From Pseudoflavonifractor sp. An44 (GTDB taxonomy: Bacteria; Bacillota; Clostridia; Oscillospirales; Oscillospiraceae), in NCBI RefSeq assembly GCF_002161675.1, contig NZ_NFIH01000009.1, forward strand, positions 1-64,000: 64,000 nucleotides of DNA. The letters are read 5' to 3'. Shown here piece after piece: positions 24,322-33,837 of this stretch. The position numbers were made by a program, and so were the translations under genes. Each line of letters begins with the position of its first letter. The stretch's first letter is position 1. The notes under the pieces were generated by a model. The model saw nothing but the letters and a program-made list of their open reading frames with translations. It was not told the origin of the DNA and made no database searches.

Positions 24322-24756
24322 ATGAACATGAGCAATGAGGAATATCAAAAGTATGTGATGGCCATGGCCAAATCCTCCCCCACCGCCAAAAATCTGGTGT
24401 GGGCCTTTTGCGTGGGGGGCGGCATCTGTGCGTTGGGCCAGGGGCTGAGTACCTTATATGAGAGGTGGGGAGCGGGGGAGAACGCCCTGTCACTGGTGTC
24501 TCTGACCCTGGTGTTCGTGGCCGCCCTGCTCACAGGTCTGGGCGTGTTTGACGACATCGCCCGGAAAGCGGGGGCCGGAACCCTGGTGCCCATCACCGGA
24601 TTTTCCAACGCCATGGTGTCCCCGGCCCTGGAGTTTCAAAGTGAGGGGCGCATTACCGGAACCGGGGCCAAGCTGTTCACTGTGGCCGGGCCCGTGCTGG
24701 CCTATGGGGTGTTTGCCAGTGTGATATACGGGTGCATCTATCAGCTGCTCCGGTGA
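24322..24756 (+). CDS. spoVAC: Stage V sporulation protein AC
   Basis: A 144-residue membrane protein with four hydrophobic segments. KNLVWAFCVGGGICALGQGL, SLTLVFVAALLTGLGVFDDIARKAGAGTLVPITGFSNAMVSPALEF and the final GPVLAYGVFASVIYG match SpoVAC/SpoVAE-type proteins. SpoVAC forms a mechanosensitive channel needed for dipicolinic-acid movement in spores. SpoVAE is shorter and lacks the long polar N-terminus seen here. The usual spoVA neighbours (VAD, VAE) are not adjacent, so this may be a separate SpoVAC-like copy. Confidence 0.8.
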   Translation: MNMSNEEYQKYVMAMAKSSPTAKNLVWAFCVGGGICALGQGLSTLYERWGAGENALSLVSLTLVFVAALLTGLGVFDDIARKAGAGTLVPITGFSNAMVSPALEFQSEGRITGTGAKLFTVAGPVLAYGVFASVIYGCIYQLLR

Positions 24757-24758
24757 GG

Positions 24759-24812
24759 AAATTGCCCTGCCGCCGCCGTGGGAAAGACATGTGCTTCCCC
24801 ACGGCAATTTTT
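24759..24812 (+). terminator. Terminator after spoVAC
   Basis: GCCGTGGG (24775-24782) pairs with CCCACGGC (24798-24805), followed by AATTTTTATTTG. An alternative outer pairing AAATTGCC/GGCAATTT (24759-24766/24803-24810) is also possible. Confidence 0.65.
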
Positions 24813-25186
24813 ATTTGTATTGTGCAAAATGACGAACGAGACACAAAAATTTTTAATATGGAACCAAAGGGAATTTATTTTTTTACTGAATAAATACACG
24901 AATTCCCGCAAAAATATGGAATTGGACCCATTACTTCTGTAAATTAAATTGGGAAAGAAAAGAGAATCGTAAAAAATTTAAAAATTTCGAAACACACTGT
25001 TTACTTTGTCTAACTTAATATGGTAAGATTCACTCATAATTGGATAGAATGGATTGTTACCGCAAGGGCAAAACCGGATTGACCAGAAGACTATGAAGAC
25101 CATGTAGTAGTTGCTCCTGGCGGTCTGGCTTTTTTTGTTTTTTGTGGGAAGCTCCAGCATCCAAAATAAGATAAGGAGGAAGCGAA
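24813..25186 (+). other. AT-rich leader region of the GH84 gene
   Basis: About 370 nt without a gene. The first 250 nt are very AT-rich. A possible weak promoter is TTTACT about 18 nt before TAAGAT near 25026. From 25081 a GC-containing segment ends in GGTCTGGC followed by seven T at about 25131-25137, which resembles a weak terminator or attenuator before the gene. A strong AAGGAGGAAG ribosome-binding site precedes the start at 25187. I see no recognisable riboswitch. Confidence 0.4.
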
Positions 25187-28100
25187 ATGAGACGGCAAAC
25201 AAGACAAGCGAGTCAGGCCCATATGGGACGCAGACTCACTGCGGCCGCCTTGGCCGCGGTCATGGGCGCGGGTTGTGTGGCAATGACCCCCTTCCAGGCC
25301 CAGGCCGAGGACACGGGGAGTACCGGGTATGAGATTTACCCCAATCCCCATGTGATGACCTATACAGGTGGAGACTACATTGTTAAAAATGAAGTCAACG
25401 TGGTGTTCGAGGACGGCATCGACCAGTACACCAAGGACCGCCTGGACGAGGTGCTGGACCTGAAGGGGGACATCACCTACACCACCTCGGACGAGATGGT
25501 CAACGGTAAGACCAACATTCTGGTGGGTATCAACGGCTCCGGCGGCTACGTGGACAGCTATGCCAAGGAGAACCTGGAGGTGACCACCGACGGGCTGTTT
25601 GACGAGCTGGATTCCTATGTCCTGGACAACCAGAACGGCGTGATCACCGTGCTGGGCCGGGACACCGACGCTGCGTTCTACGGCCTGACCAGCCTGTACC
25701 ACGTGTTCACCCAGATGGACAGCTACACCATCCAGGAGTTCCACATGGAGGACTGGGCCGACGTGGCCAGCCGTGGCTTCATCGAGGGTTACTACGGCAA
25801 CCCCTGGAGCACCGAGGACCGTGCCAACCTGATGACTTGGGGCGGCTACTACAAGCTCAACTCTTACTTCTACGCTCCCAAGGACGACCCCAAGCACAAC
25901 TCCAACTGGCGTGAGCTGTACACCCAGGAGGAGCTGGACACCAAGATCAAGCCTCTGGCTGAGGCCGGAAACGCCTCCAAGTGCCGCTTTGTGTACGCAC
26001 TGCACCCCTTTATGTACAATGCGGTGCGCTTTAACACCGAGGAGAACTACCAGGCTGACCTGGCTGCCGTTCAGGCCAAGTTTACCCAGGTCATCGAGGC
26101 CGGTGTGCGTCAGATCGCCATTCTGGCCGATGACGCCGCTCACGTGGGCAACGACAACTACATCCGCTTCCTCACTGACATGAGTGATTGGCTGGTGGAG
26201 ATGCAGAAGACCTATCCCGACCTGAAGACCACTCTGCCTTTCTGCACCCAGGAGTACATGGGCTGGGGCCAGTCCTACTACGCCCAGTTCCCCGAGAACG
26301 TGCAGATCGTCATGACCGGCGGCAAGGTGTGGGGCGAGGTTACCGATAACTTCACCTCTTCCTTTACCAACACCGTGGGCCGTGGTCCCTATATGTGGAT
26401 CAACTGGCCCTGCACCGACAACTCCAAGAAGCACCTGATTATGGGCGGTTACTCTGACTTCCTCCAGATCGGGGTCAACCCGGACAACATCCAGGGCATC
26501 GTGCTCAACCCCATGCAGCAGTCTGAGCCCAGCAAGGTGGCCATCTTCGGCAACGCCTGCTATTCCTGGAACATCTGGGAGAGCCAGGAGGAGGCCGACA
26601 AGGCTTGGGACGCTTCCTTTGCCTGCGTGGACCACAACACTGTCATTCCCAATGACGCCTCCAATGCTCTGCGTGAGCTGTCCAAGCACATGATCAACCA
26701 GAACATGGACAGCCGTGTGCGCGTGCTGCAGGAGTCTGTGGACCTCAAGCCCATCCTCAATGACTTCAAGGAGAAGCTGACTGCCGGTACCGTCACTGTG
26801 GACGATGTGAACACTGTGATGGCCGAGTTTGAGCTGCTCCAGGAGGCCGCCAAGACCTACCGGGCCAAGGCTGGCAACACCGATGTGAAGGATCAGATCG
26901 TCTACTGGCTCAACTGCTGGGACGACACCACCACCGCTGCCATCGCCTACCTCAACGGCGTGAAGGCTGTGCTGGCGGGCGACACCAGCAACATCCTCAA
27001 GTATAACTCCGAGGGTAAGACCGCTTTTGACAGCTCCAAGAACCACCCCTTCTGGTATCTGGACCACAACGAGTATGCCGAGGTGGGCGTGCAGCACATT
27101 GTGCCCTTCATCAAGACCCTGGCCAACTATGTCTCTCAGTCTGCGGAGACCGCCATGGATCCCAGCAAGGTGATTGCCAACTTCATCACCAACCGTACCG
27201 ACACCCCCACTGGTGACGTTGCTAATATCTTTGATGGAAGCGACAGTACCGGCATGACGTTTAAAACTCCCAATGCCATTGCTGAGGGCGAGTATGTGGG
27301 ACTGCTGTATAACAAGGTCATCGATGTGAACAACATCCGCATTACCATGCAGGGTCAGGCCGATCACTTTGAGCATTCCAAACTCCAGTATACCACCGAT
27401 GGAAAAGAGTGGGTTGATATTGAGCTGCGTGAGGGAGAGAATCAATTCGATGTGCCGAGAAATCAGCCCTTCGAAATCTCCCTGGATGAGGATGCACTGC
27501 CCCAGGATTTCCAGGCTATGGGCGTGCGCCTGATCACCACTCAGGCCAACAGCGGTGCTTGCTGGTTGGATCTCAGAGAGTTCCAGATCAACGCTCAGGA
27601 CAGCGAGCCTGAGGTCACTGAGGGTACCTATTCCACCAACCGGGATCGGATGAACGGCACCGCTTGGGACGTGCTCAACGATGGTGCCAACGGCGGCGCC
27701 AGCGCCAGCGAGGTGTGGCTGTCTGTGGCCAGCGGCACCGACAAGGACGGCCTGCCCGCCGGCTCCTACATCCAGTACACCCTCACTGAGCCCATGAAGC
27801 TGTCCAGCGTCACCTTCGCCCAGGGCGGCTCCGCTGCCGGCGACGTGATCACCGACGGCTCCATCCAGTACCTGGATGCTCAGGGTCAGTGGCAGACCAT
27901 CGCTGAGGTCAACGGCGACAAGGTTCAGACCTTCGATTTCTCTGATGAGGACATCACCACCACCGCTGTGCGTGTGCAGAACGATGCCTTCAAGAAGATT
28001 TGGTGGCGTGTGGGCGAGTTCAACGTGGAATTCTCCGCCGACACCTCCAGCAAGCCCATTGAGTACAACATCATGCGCACCGAGCGCTGGACTGTCTATC

Positions 28101-31100
28101 AGGGCAACGAGGCCAACCTGTACGACGGCAACGACGGCACCTATGTGTGGTACGATCCCGATGGGTCCGGCAACTCCACCGGCGACGACTTCATGGTGGA
28201 CGACTTCCTGGGCTACAACCTGGGTAAGGTTGCCAAGCTGGACAGCGCTCACATTGTGGTGGGCAACGGCAGCAGCAGCGACAAGCTGAAGGTGTACGCC
28301 ATCGAGACCTCCGTGGACGGCCAGGAGTGGACCGCTGTGCCTGACTATGAGCGCTACGAGGGCAAGGCCAGCGGCACCGACGTGCTGGACATCGACCTGG
28401 ACGGCGTTCAGGCTCAGTACATCCGCATCCGCAACCTGGTGCAGCAGGGCTCTTGGGGCAAGTTCAGTGAGTTCACCGTCACTGAGGTGATCAAGCAGAC
28501 CGGTTCCACCGAGAACCTGTACACCAATGTGGAGACCAACATCCTCTCCAACGCCTCCGAGGGCCAGGTGAACCTCACCAGCGGCACCGCCACCCTGAAC
28601 ACCGGCGATTATGTGGGTGTGGACCTGGGCAACATCAAGGCTGTCACCGGCGTGACCACCTCCGAGCTGCCCCAGGGCGTGACTCTGGAGACCTCTATGA
28701 ACGGTGTGACCTGGACCGCTTACACCGCCAAGTCCGCCACCGACGCCCGCTATGTGCGCGCTGTCTCCTCTGCTGACGGCGTGGTGCTCAACCTCACCGA
28801 GTTCGTGGTTTCCTACGAGTTCGTGGGCGAGAAGACCGTGGAGAGTAACTTCGCCATTCAGGACACTTCCTCCGATATGAGAAACAACGGTACCGTGAAG
28901 AACGTGTTCGACGGCGACCTGTCCACTCTGGGCATGATCACTGGCACCCAGGACGTTGGCAAGACCATCACCTTCGATCTGGGCCAGACCATCCACTTCT
29001 CCTCTCTGCGCTACTACATCGTGGAGACTCAGCTCAACTACCCCCGTCACGTGAAGTTTGAGGTTTCCGCCAACGGCGAGGACTGGACCGAGGTCCTGGT
29101 CATCGGCGACGGCGACTTCGAGAACGTGTGGGACAACTCCGTGGCCAAGGACATGCAGGACAAGACCCTGTATCACGACAGCAAGAACCCCGGCTACATG
29201 TACGCCGAGGCCACCGGTCTGGACGTGGATGGCCGCTACATCCGTGTCACTCCTCTGAGCACCTACAGCCACAGATGGCTGGGCTTCAGCGAGATTCAGA
29301 TCAACGGCGGCGAGTACATCTCCCCCGAGAGCAACCGTGACATCGTCAGCGCTGACGTGGAGCAGAAGGGCATGATCCCCTCCAACGCTCTGGACGGTGA
29401 TTACACCACCACCTACAAGTCCAGCGCCACCAACAGCTCCTTCACCTACCGCATCTCTGAGCCCACCGGCCTGACCTCCATCCGTCTGGTGCAGCTGGGC
29501 GCCATCTCCAACGCCACCGTCACCGCTCAGTATGTGGGCGAGGACGCTGCTGTGGAGCTGGGCACTCTGAACCAGGCCATCAACGAGTTCAAGCTGGACA
29601 CCGGTAAGACTCTGGAGAGCATCACCGTGTCCTGGACCGACACCATCCCCGAGATTGCCGAGATCGTCACCTCCACCCAGGCTGTGGGTCAGGTGAATAA
29701 GGACGAGCTGAAGGCCGCTTTGGATGCCACTCAGCCCACCGACACCTGGACCGATGACAGCGTGGCTGCCTACGAGGCTGCCAAGGCTGTGGCTCAGGCC
29801 ATGTATGAAAACGACAACGTCACCCAGTCCATGGTGGACTCCGCTCTGGGCTCCCTGAACAGCGCCGTGAACAATGCTGTGCTCAAGGCCAGCAACGTGG
29901 ACGAGCTGCAGGGTCTGGTGGACAACAAGGTCACCAACGACAACAACGTCTACACCACCTTTAGCTTCATGACCTACTCCTCCGCCATGGAGGACCTGGA
30001 GGCTGCTCTGGCCGACGCCGGCAACCTGTCCCAGGAGAAGGCCGACCAGCTGAAGGCCGCTGTGGAAGAGGCTCAGGCCGGTCTGGTGTACTCCACCCGG
30101 AACCGTGAGCTGGCTCAGCTGGCTGTGGCTGGCTACGAGAACATCGTGGCTGAGGACTACACCGCTGAGAGCTACGCCGCTGTCACCGCTGCCAAGCAGG
30201 CCATTGACGAGCTGGTTGCTCAGGATCTGGCCGCTACCAGCAACGACCAGCGCGTGGACCCCGTGAAGTTCCTGGAGGCCAAGGCTGCCTATGAGGCCGC
30301 CGTGGACGCTCTGGTGCCCGCTGGCGAGGCCCAGCCCGGCAACAAGGACCTGCTGCAGAAGACCTATGAGTACGCTCTGACCCTGTCCACCGAGGGTGTC
30401 ACCGACTCCGCCAAGGCCGCCTTTGAGGCCGCTGTGGCCAATGCCAAGACCGTTCTGGACAACCCCAACGCCACCCAGGACGAGATCAACGCCGCTTGGG
30501 ACGCTCTGCTGGAAGGCATCTGGGGTCTGGGTCTGACCCAGGGCGACAAGAGCATGCTGGAGCAGCTCATCGCCAAGGCTGAGAGCATGCTGCCCGACGA
30601 GGACAAGTATGTGTCTGACAACTGGCAGATGCTGGTTGACGCTCTGGACGCCGCCAAGAAGGTCATGGAAGATGGCGACGCCATGGACGAGGACATCCAG
30701 CCCGTGGCTGAGGACCTGCTCAACGCCATCCTGGCCCAGCGCTTCAAGGCGGACAAGTCCATCCTGGAAGAGCTGATTGCCAAGGCCGAGGCCATGGACC
30801 TCAACGGCTACAACGAGGCCAGCGTGGGCGCCTTCCGCTCCGCTCTGGCTGCCGCTCAGGCCGTTCTGGCTGACGAGAGCCTCACTGAGGACGATCAGGC
30901 CAAGGTGGATACCGCAGTGATGAACCTGCTCACCGCCATGGAGAACCTGACTGCTGAGGGCGAGATGCCCACCCAGCAGCCCTCTCAGACTCCCGCTCCC
31001 ACCACCCAGCCCGATGACGGCAAGGTGCCCCAGACTGGTGATACCATGAATGTGGCTGCCTACCTGTTCACCGCTGTGGTGTGCGCGGCCGGTCTGGCTG

Positions 31101-31132
31101 TGCTGGCTATCTTCCGCAAGAAGAACGCCTAA
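25187..31132 (+). CDS. Secreted, wall-anchored GH84 beta-N-acetylglucosaminidase (hyaluronidase-like)
   Basis: A 1981-residue multidomain surface enzyme. A signal peptide covers residues 1-40 (AAALAAVMGAGCVAM, cleavage after AQA). An N-terminal GH84-associated domain leads into the catalytic barrel starting RGFIEGYYGNPWS at about 195, with the paired catalytic aspartates Asp315-Asp316 in ILADDAA. Downstream are several F5/8-type carbohydrate-binding segments (about 665-800, 955-1105 and 1220-1380), then helical FIVAR-like repeats (about 1500-1925). It ends with a threonine/proline stalk, sortase motif VPQTGD (1947-1952), hydrophobic helix and RKKNA. Family role: removes GlcNAc from host mucin or O-GlcNAc glycans outside the cell. 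Its C-terminal module is near-identical in plan to that of the protease at 56-64 kb. Confidence 0.93.
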   Translation: MRRQTRQASQAHMGRRLTAAALAAVMGAGCVAMTPFQAQAEDTGSTGYEIYPNPHVMTYTGGDYIVKNEVNVVFEDGIDQYTKDRLDEVLDLKGDITYTTSDEMVNGKTNILVGINGSGGYVDSYAKENLEVTTDGLFDELDSYVLDNQNGVITVLGRDTDAAFYGLTSLYHVFTQMDSYTIQEFHMEDWADVASRGFIEGYYGNPWSTEDRANLMTWGGYYKLNSYFYAPKDDPKHNSNWRELYTQEELDTKIKPLAEAGNASKCRFVYALHPFMYNAVRFNTEENYQADLAAVQAKFTQVIEAGVRQIAILADDAAHVGNDNYIRFLTDMSDWLVEMQKTYPDLKTTLPFCTQEYMGWGQSYYAQFPENVQIVMTGGKVWGEVTDNFTSSFTNTVGRGPYMWINWPCTDNSKKHLIMGGYSDFLQIGVNPDNIQGIVLNPMQQSEPSKVAIFGNACYSWNIWESQEEADKAWDASFACVDHNTVIPNDASNALRELSKHMINQNMDSRVRVLQESVDLKPILNDFKEKLTAGTVTVDDVNTVMAEFELLQEAAKTYRAKAGNTDVKDQIVYWLNCWDDTTTAAIAYLNGVKAVLAGDTSNILKYNSEGKTAFDSSKNHPFWYLDHNEYAEVGVQHIVPFIKTLANYVSQSAETAMDPSKVIANFITNRTDTPTGDVANIFDGSDSTGMTFKTPNAIAEGEYVGLLYNKVIDVNNIRITMQGQADHFEHSKLQYTTDGKEWVDIELREGENQFDVPRNQPFEISLDEDALPQDFQAMGVRLITTQANSGACWLDLREFQINAQDSEPEVTEGTYSTNRDRMNGTAWDVLNDGANGGASASEVWLSVASGTDKDGLPAGSYIQYTLTEPMKLSSVTFAQGGSAAGDVITDGSIQYLDAQGQWQTIAEVNGDKVQTFDFSDEDITTTAVRVQNDAFKKIWWRVGEFNVEFSADTSSKPIEYNIMRTERWTVYQGNEANLYDGNDGTYVWYDPDGSGNSTGDDFMVDDFLGYNLGKVAKLDSAHIVVGNGSSSDKLKVYAIETSVDGQEWTAVPDYERYEGKASGTDVLDIDLDGVQAQYIRIRNLVQQGSWGKFSEFTVTEVIKQTGSTENLYTNVETNILSNASEGQVNLTSGTATLNTGDYVGVDLGNIKAVTGVTTSELPQGVTLETSMNGVTWTAYTAKSATDARYVRAVSSADGVVLNLTEFVVSYEFVGEKTVESNFAIQDTSSDMRNNGTVKNVFDGDLSTLGMITGTQDVGKTITFDLGQTIHFSSLRYYIVETQLNYPRHVKFEVSANGEDWTEVLVIGDGDFENVWDNSVAKDMQDKTLYHDSKNPGYMYAEATGLDVDGRYIRVTPLSTYSHRWLGFSEIQINGGEYISPESNRDIVSADVEQKGMIPSNALDGDYTTTYKSSATNSSFTYRISEPTGLTSIRLVQLGAISNATVTAQYVGEDAAVELGTLNQAINEFKLDTGKTLESITVSWTDTIPEIAEIVTSTQAVGQVNKDELKAALDATQPTDTWTDDSVAAYEAAKAVAQAMYENDNVTQSMVDSALGSLNSAVNNAVLKASNVDELQGLVDNKVTNDNNVYTTFSFMTYSSAMEDLEAALADAGNLSQEKADQLKAAVEEAQAGLVYSTRNRELAQLAVAGYENIVAEDYTAESYAAVTAAKQAIDELVAQDLAATSNDQRVDPVKFLEAKAAYEAAVDALVPAGEAQPGNKDLLQKTYEYALTLSTEGVTDSAKAAFEAAVANAKTVLDNPNATQDEINAAWDALLEGIWGLGLTQGDKSMLEQLIAKAESMLPDEDKYVSDNWQMLVDALDAAKKVMEDGDAMDEDIQPVAEDLLNAILAQRFKADKSILEELIAKAEAMDLNGYNEASVGAFRSALAAAQAVLADESLTEDDQAKVDTAVMNLLTAMENLTAEGEMPTQQPSQTPAPTTQPDDGKVPQTGDTMNVAAYLFTAVVCAAGLAVLAIFRKKNA

Positions 31133-31146
31133 TTCCCCCTAGCATC

Positions 31147-31185
31147 AAAAATTGCCCTGGGCGCAAAGCCCAGGGCAATTTTTTT
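31147..31185 (+). terminator. Strong terminator after the GH84 gene
   Basis: Perfect 16-bp stem, arms 31147-31162 and 31168-31183 around GCAAA, ending in a T-tract. Confidence 0.9.
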
Positions 31186-31248
31186 CCTTGCAAGAGGGGG
31201 AAAAATCGGGTACTCTGAATGGAGAACCAAACGCAGGGGGAATACCCA

Positions 31249-33792
31249 ATGAAACGATTGACAACTGGAATCATGGCCCACGTGGACGCCGGGAAAACCA
31301 CCCTCACCGAGGCCATGCTCTATTTGACGGGCAACATCCGTCACCTGGGCCGGGTGGACCACGGGGACGCCTTTCTGGACACCCAGGAGCTGGAGCGGGA
31401 GCGGGGCATCACCATCTACGCCAAACAGGCTATCTTACGCCGGGGAGACTTGGAGCTGACCCTGGTGGACACCCCGGGGCACGTGGACTTCTCCGCCGAG
31501 ACGGAGCGGGCTCTGCAAGTGCTGGACTGCGCCATCCTGGTGGTCAGTGCCGCTGACGGGGTCCAGGGCCACACCGAGACCCTGTGGCAGCTGCTGGAGG
31601 AGGCGGGGGTGCCCGTCTTTCTCTTTGTCAACAAGATGGACCAGCCCAATGAGGGAAAAGACGCTATACTCAAACAGCTGGAGGGGCGGCTGGGCCACGG
31701 CTTTGTGGATATGGCAAACCCGGAGGCCCGAGGCGAGGGCGCGGCTTTGTGCAGCGAGGAGCTCATGGAGCGGTACCTATCTGGGGAGGAATTTACCCAG
31801 GAGGAGCTGGCGGCCCTGGTGGTGCAGCGGCAGCTGTTCCCGGTGTACTTCGGCTCCGCCCTCCAAGTGGAGGGGGTGGAGGAGCTGCTGGACGGCATTG
31901 AGGCCTATACTCTGGAACCGGAGTGGCCCCAAGACTTCGGGGCCCGGGTCTTTAAAATCACCCGGGACGAGCGGGGTGAGCGGCTTACCTGGCTGAAAGT
32001 CACCGGAGGCCAACTGCGGGTGCGAGAGGTGCTCCACGGACCCAACTGGGAGGAGAAGGTCAACCAGATTCGCCTCTACTCCGGGGCCAAATTCACCGCG
32101 GTGGACGTGGCACCCGCCGGGACAGTGTGCGCCGTCACGGGCCTCACCCGCACGACGGCGGGGGAAGGCCTGGGGGCAGAGGAGAACTGGACCGGTCCCC
32201 GGCTGGAGCCGGTGCTCTCCTATCAGGTGATTCCCCCGGAGGGGGTGGACGCCTCCACCTTGCTGGAGCGGCTGCGCCGCCTGGAGGAGGAGGACCCCCA
32301 GCTGCAAGTGGAGTGGGAGCCACACGCAGAGCAGGTGCGAGTGAAACTCATGGGCCAGGTGCACCGGGAGGTGCTGGAGCGGGAGCTGCGCCGCCGCTTT
32401 GATTTGGATGTCACCTTCGGCCCGGGCAGCATCGTCTACTTGGAGACCTTAGCCAAACCTGTGGAAGGGGTGGGGCACTTCGAGCCCCTGCGCCACTACG
32501 CCGAGGTGCACCTGCTCCTGGAGCCTCTGGAGCGGGGGGCGGGGCTGCAAATTGACACCGTGTGCTCCGAGGACGTGTTGGACGGCAACTGGCAGCGGCT
32601 CATTCTCACACACCTGGTGGAGCGCCAGCACGTGGGAGTGCTCACCGGGTCCCCTATCACCGATTTGAAGCTGACCCTGCTGACCGGCAAGGGCCACTTG
32701 AAACATACCGAGGGGGGCGACTTCCGCCAGGCCACCTACCGGGCCATCCGCCAGGGACTGATGATGGGGGAGACCATCCTGCTGGAGCCCTGGTACACCT
32801 TCCGCCTGGAGGTGCCGGGGGAGAGCGTGGGCCGGGCCATGACCGACGTGCAGCGCATGTGCGGGGAGTTTGAGGGCCCCCAGATGCGGGGGGAGATGGC
32901 GGTGCTCACCGGGTCCCTGCCCGTGTCCGAGGTGGGGGACTACTGGAGCCAGGTGGCCGCCTATACCCAGGGCCGGGGCCGGTTCTCCTGCCGCCTGGAC
33001 GGCTACCGCCCCTGCCACAACACCCAGCAGGTGGTGGAGGAGCGGGGCTACGACCCAGACCGGGATGTGGACAACCCCTCGGGCTCGGTGTTCTGTGACC
33101 ACGGGGCGGGGGTGCACGTGCCCTGGAATGAGGTGCGCTCCCACATGCATGTGGACAGCGGCTGGCTGCCAGAGGAGGAGCGGGCCCGCAAGGCCCAGCC
33201 CGCCCCCCAGTTCCAGCGGGGCTACGCCTCCCAGGTGGCCCTGGACAAGGAGTTGGAGGAGATATTTGCCCGCACCTATGGGTCGGTGAAGCCCCGGGCC
33301 TTCCACTCGGTGAAGGCCACCACCAAGCCCAAGGAGCGGCCCTGGAAGGGGCTGAAACAGCGGACGGGGAAGGACTACCTGCTGGTGGATGGATACAACA
33401 TCATCCACGCCTGGGAGGACCTGTCCGCCCTGGCCCGAGAGGATTTGGACGGGGCACGAGCCAAGCTCATTGACTTGCTGCGCAACTACCAGAGCTGGCG
33501 AGGATGTCAGGTCATCGTGGTCTTTGACGCCTATAAGGTCAAGGGCGGCAAAGGAGCGGTGGAACAGCTGGGGGACCTGTACGTGGTGTACACCAAGGAG
33601 GCGGAGACCGCCGACATGTACATTGAGCGCACCACCTATCAGCTCAGCCGGGACAACCGGGTGCGGGTGGCCACCTCCGACGGCCTGGAGCAGATGATCA
33701 TTCTGGGCCACGGGGCCCAGCGTATGTCCGCCGCCGAGCTGAAATACGAGACGGACCAGGTGATGGACCAGATTCGGGACACCATCGGATGA
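31249..33792 (+). CDS. TetM-like ribosomal-protection GTPase fused to a Rae1/YacP-type NYN ribonuclease
   Basis: An 847-residue fusion starting at ATG 31249 behind AGGGGG. Residues 1-~640 are an EF-G-like translational GTPase of the TetM/TetO group: AHVDAGKTT (10-18), RGITIYAKQA, DTPGHVDFSAE and NKMD, then domains II-V ending in CRLDGYRPCHNTQQVVEERGYDPDRD. Residues ~640-708 form a basic linker. Residues 709-847 are a NYN domain matching YacP/Rae1: LLVDGYNIIHAW, VIVVFDAYKVKG, YTKEAETADMYIE and ATSDGLEQMIILGHGAQRMSAAEL, with acidic residues in place. Ordinary TetM proteins are about 640 residues. Rae1 is known to cleave mRNA in the ribosomal A site. Inference: the GTPase delivers the nuclease to stalled ribosomes. 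Tetracycline resistance cannot be concluded. Confidence 0.9.
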   Translation: MKRLTTGIMAHVDAGKTTLTEAMLYLTGNIRHLGRVDHGDAFLDTQELERERGITIYAKQAILRRGDLELTLVDTPGHVDFSAETERALQVLDCAILVVSAADGVQGHTETLWQLLEEAGVPVFLFVNKMDQPNEGKDAILKQLEGRLGHGFVDMANPEARGEGAALCSEELMERYLSGEEFTQEELAALVVQRQLFPVYFGSALQVEGVEELLDGIEAYTLEPEWPQDFGARVFKITRDERGERLTWLKVTGGQLRVREVLHGPNWEEKVNQIRLYSGAKFTAVDVAPAGTVCAVTGLTRTTAGEGLGAEENWTGPRLEPVLSYQVIPPEGVDASTLLERLRRLEEEDPQLQVEWEPHAEQVRVKLMGQVHREVLERELRRRFDLDVTFGPGSIVYLETLAKPVEGVGHFEPLRHYAEVHLLLEPLERGAGLQIDTVCSEDVLDGNWQRLILTHLVERQHVGVLTGSPITDLKLTLLTGKGHLKHTEGGDFRQATYRAIRQGLMMGETILLEPWYTFRLEVPGESVGRAMTDVQRMCGEFEGPQMRGEMAVLTGSLPVSEVGDYWSQVAAYTQGRGRFSCRLDGYRPCHNTQQVVEERGYDPDRDVDNPSGSVFCDHGAGVHVPWNEVRSHMHVDSGWLPEEERARKAQPAPQFQRGYASQVALDKELEEIFARTYGSVKPRAFHSVKATTKPKERPWKGLKQRTGKDYLLVDGYNIIHAWEDLSALAREDLDGARAKLIDLLRNYQSWRGCQVIVVFDAYKVKGGKGAVEQLGDLYVVYTKEAETADMYIERTTYQLSRDNRVRVATSDGLEQMIILGHGAQRMSAAELKYETDQVMDQIRDTIG

Positions 33793-33793
33793 G

Positions 33794-33835
33794 AAAAGAC
33801 CTCCACAACCGGGAAGCCGATTGTGGAGGTCTTTT
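33794..33835. terminator. Bidirectional terminator between convergent genes
   Basis: Perfect 15-bp stem, arms 33794-33808 and 33821-33835, with A-tract and T-tract ends serving both strands. Confidence 0.9.
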
Positions 33836-33837
33836 CC

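Noticed and set aside
24813-25186. Cyclic-di-GMP riboswitch in the GH84 leader
   Set aside because: A short AGGGCAAAACC string resembles part of the class I motif, but the conserved GACGCAAAGC core and the second helix are missing.
25091-29272. Very long antisense open frame (1393 residues) opposite the GH84 gene
   Set aside because: It is a shadow of GC-rich codon use in the real gene. The translation is a repetitive His/Val/Gly/Leu-rich string without domains, while the plus strand encodes a complete known enzyme.
31249-33792. Straightforward tetracycline-resistance gene
   Set aside because: The GTPase part is TetM-like, but the protein carries an extra ribonuclease domain. Resistance cannot be judged from sequence.
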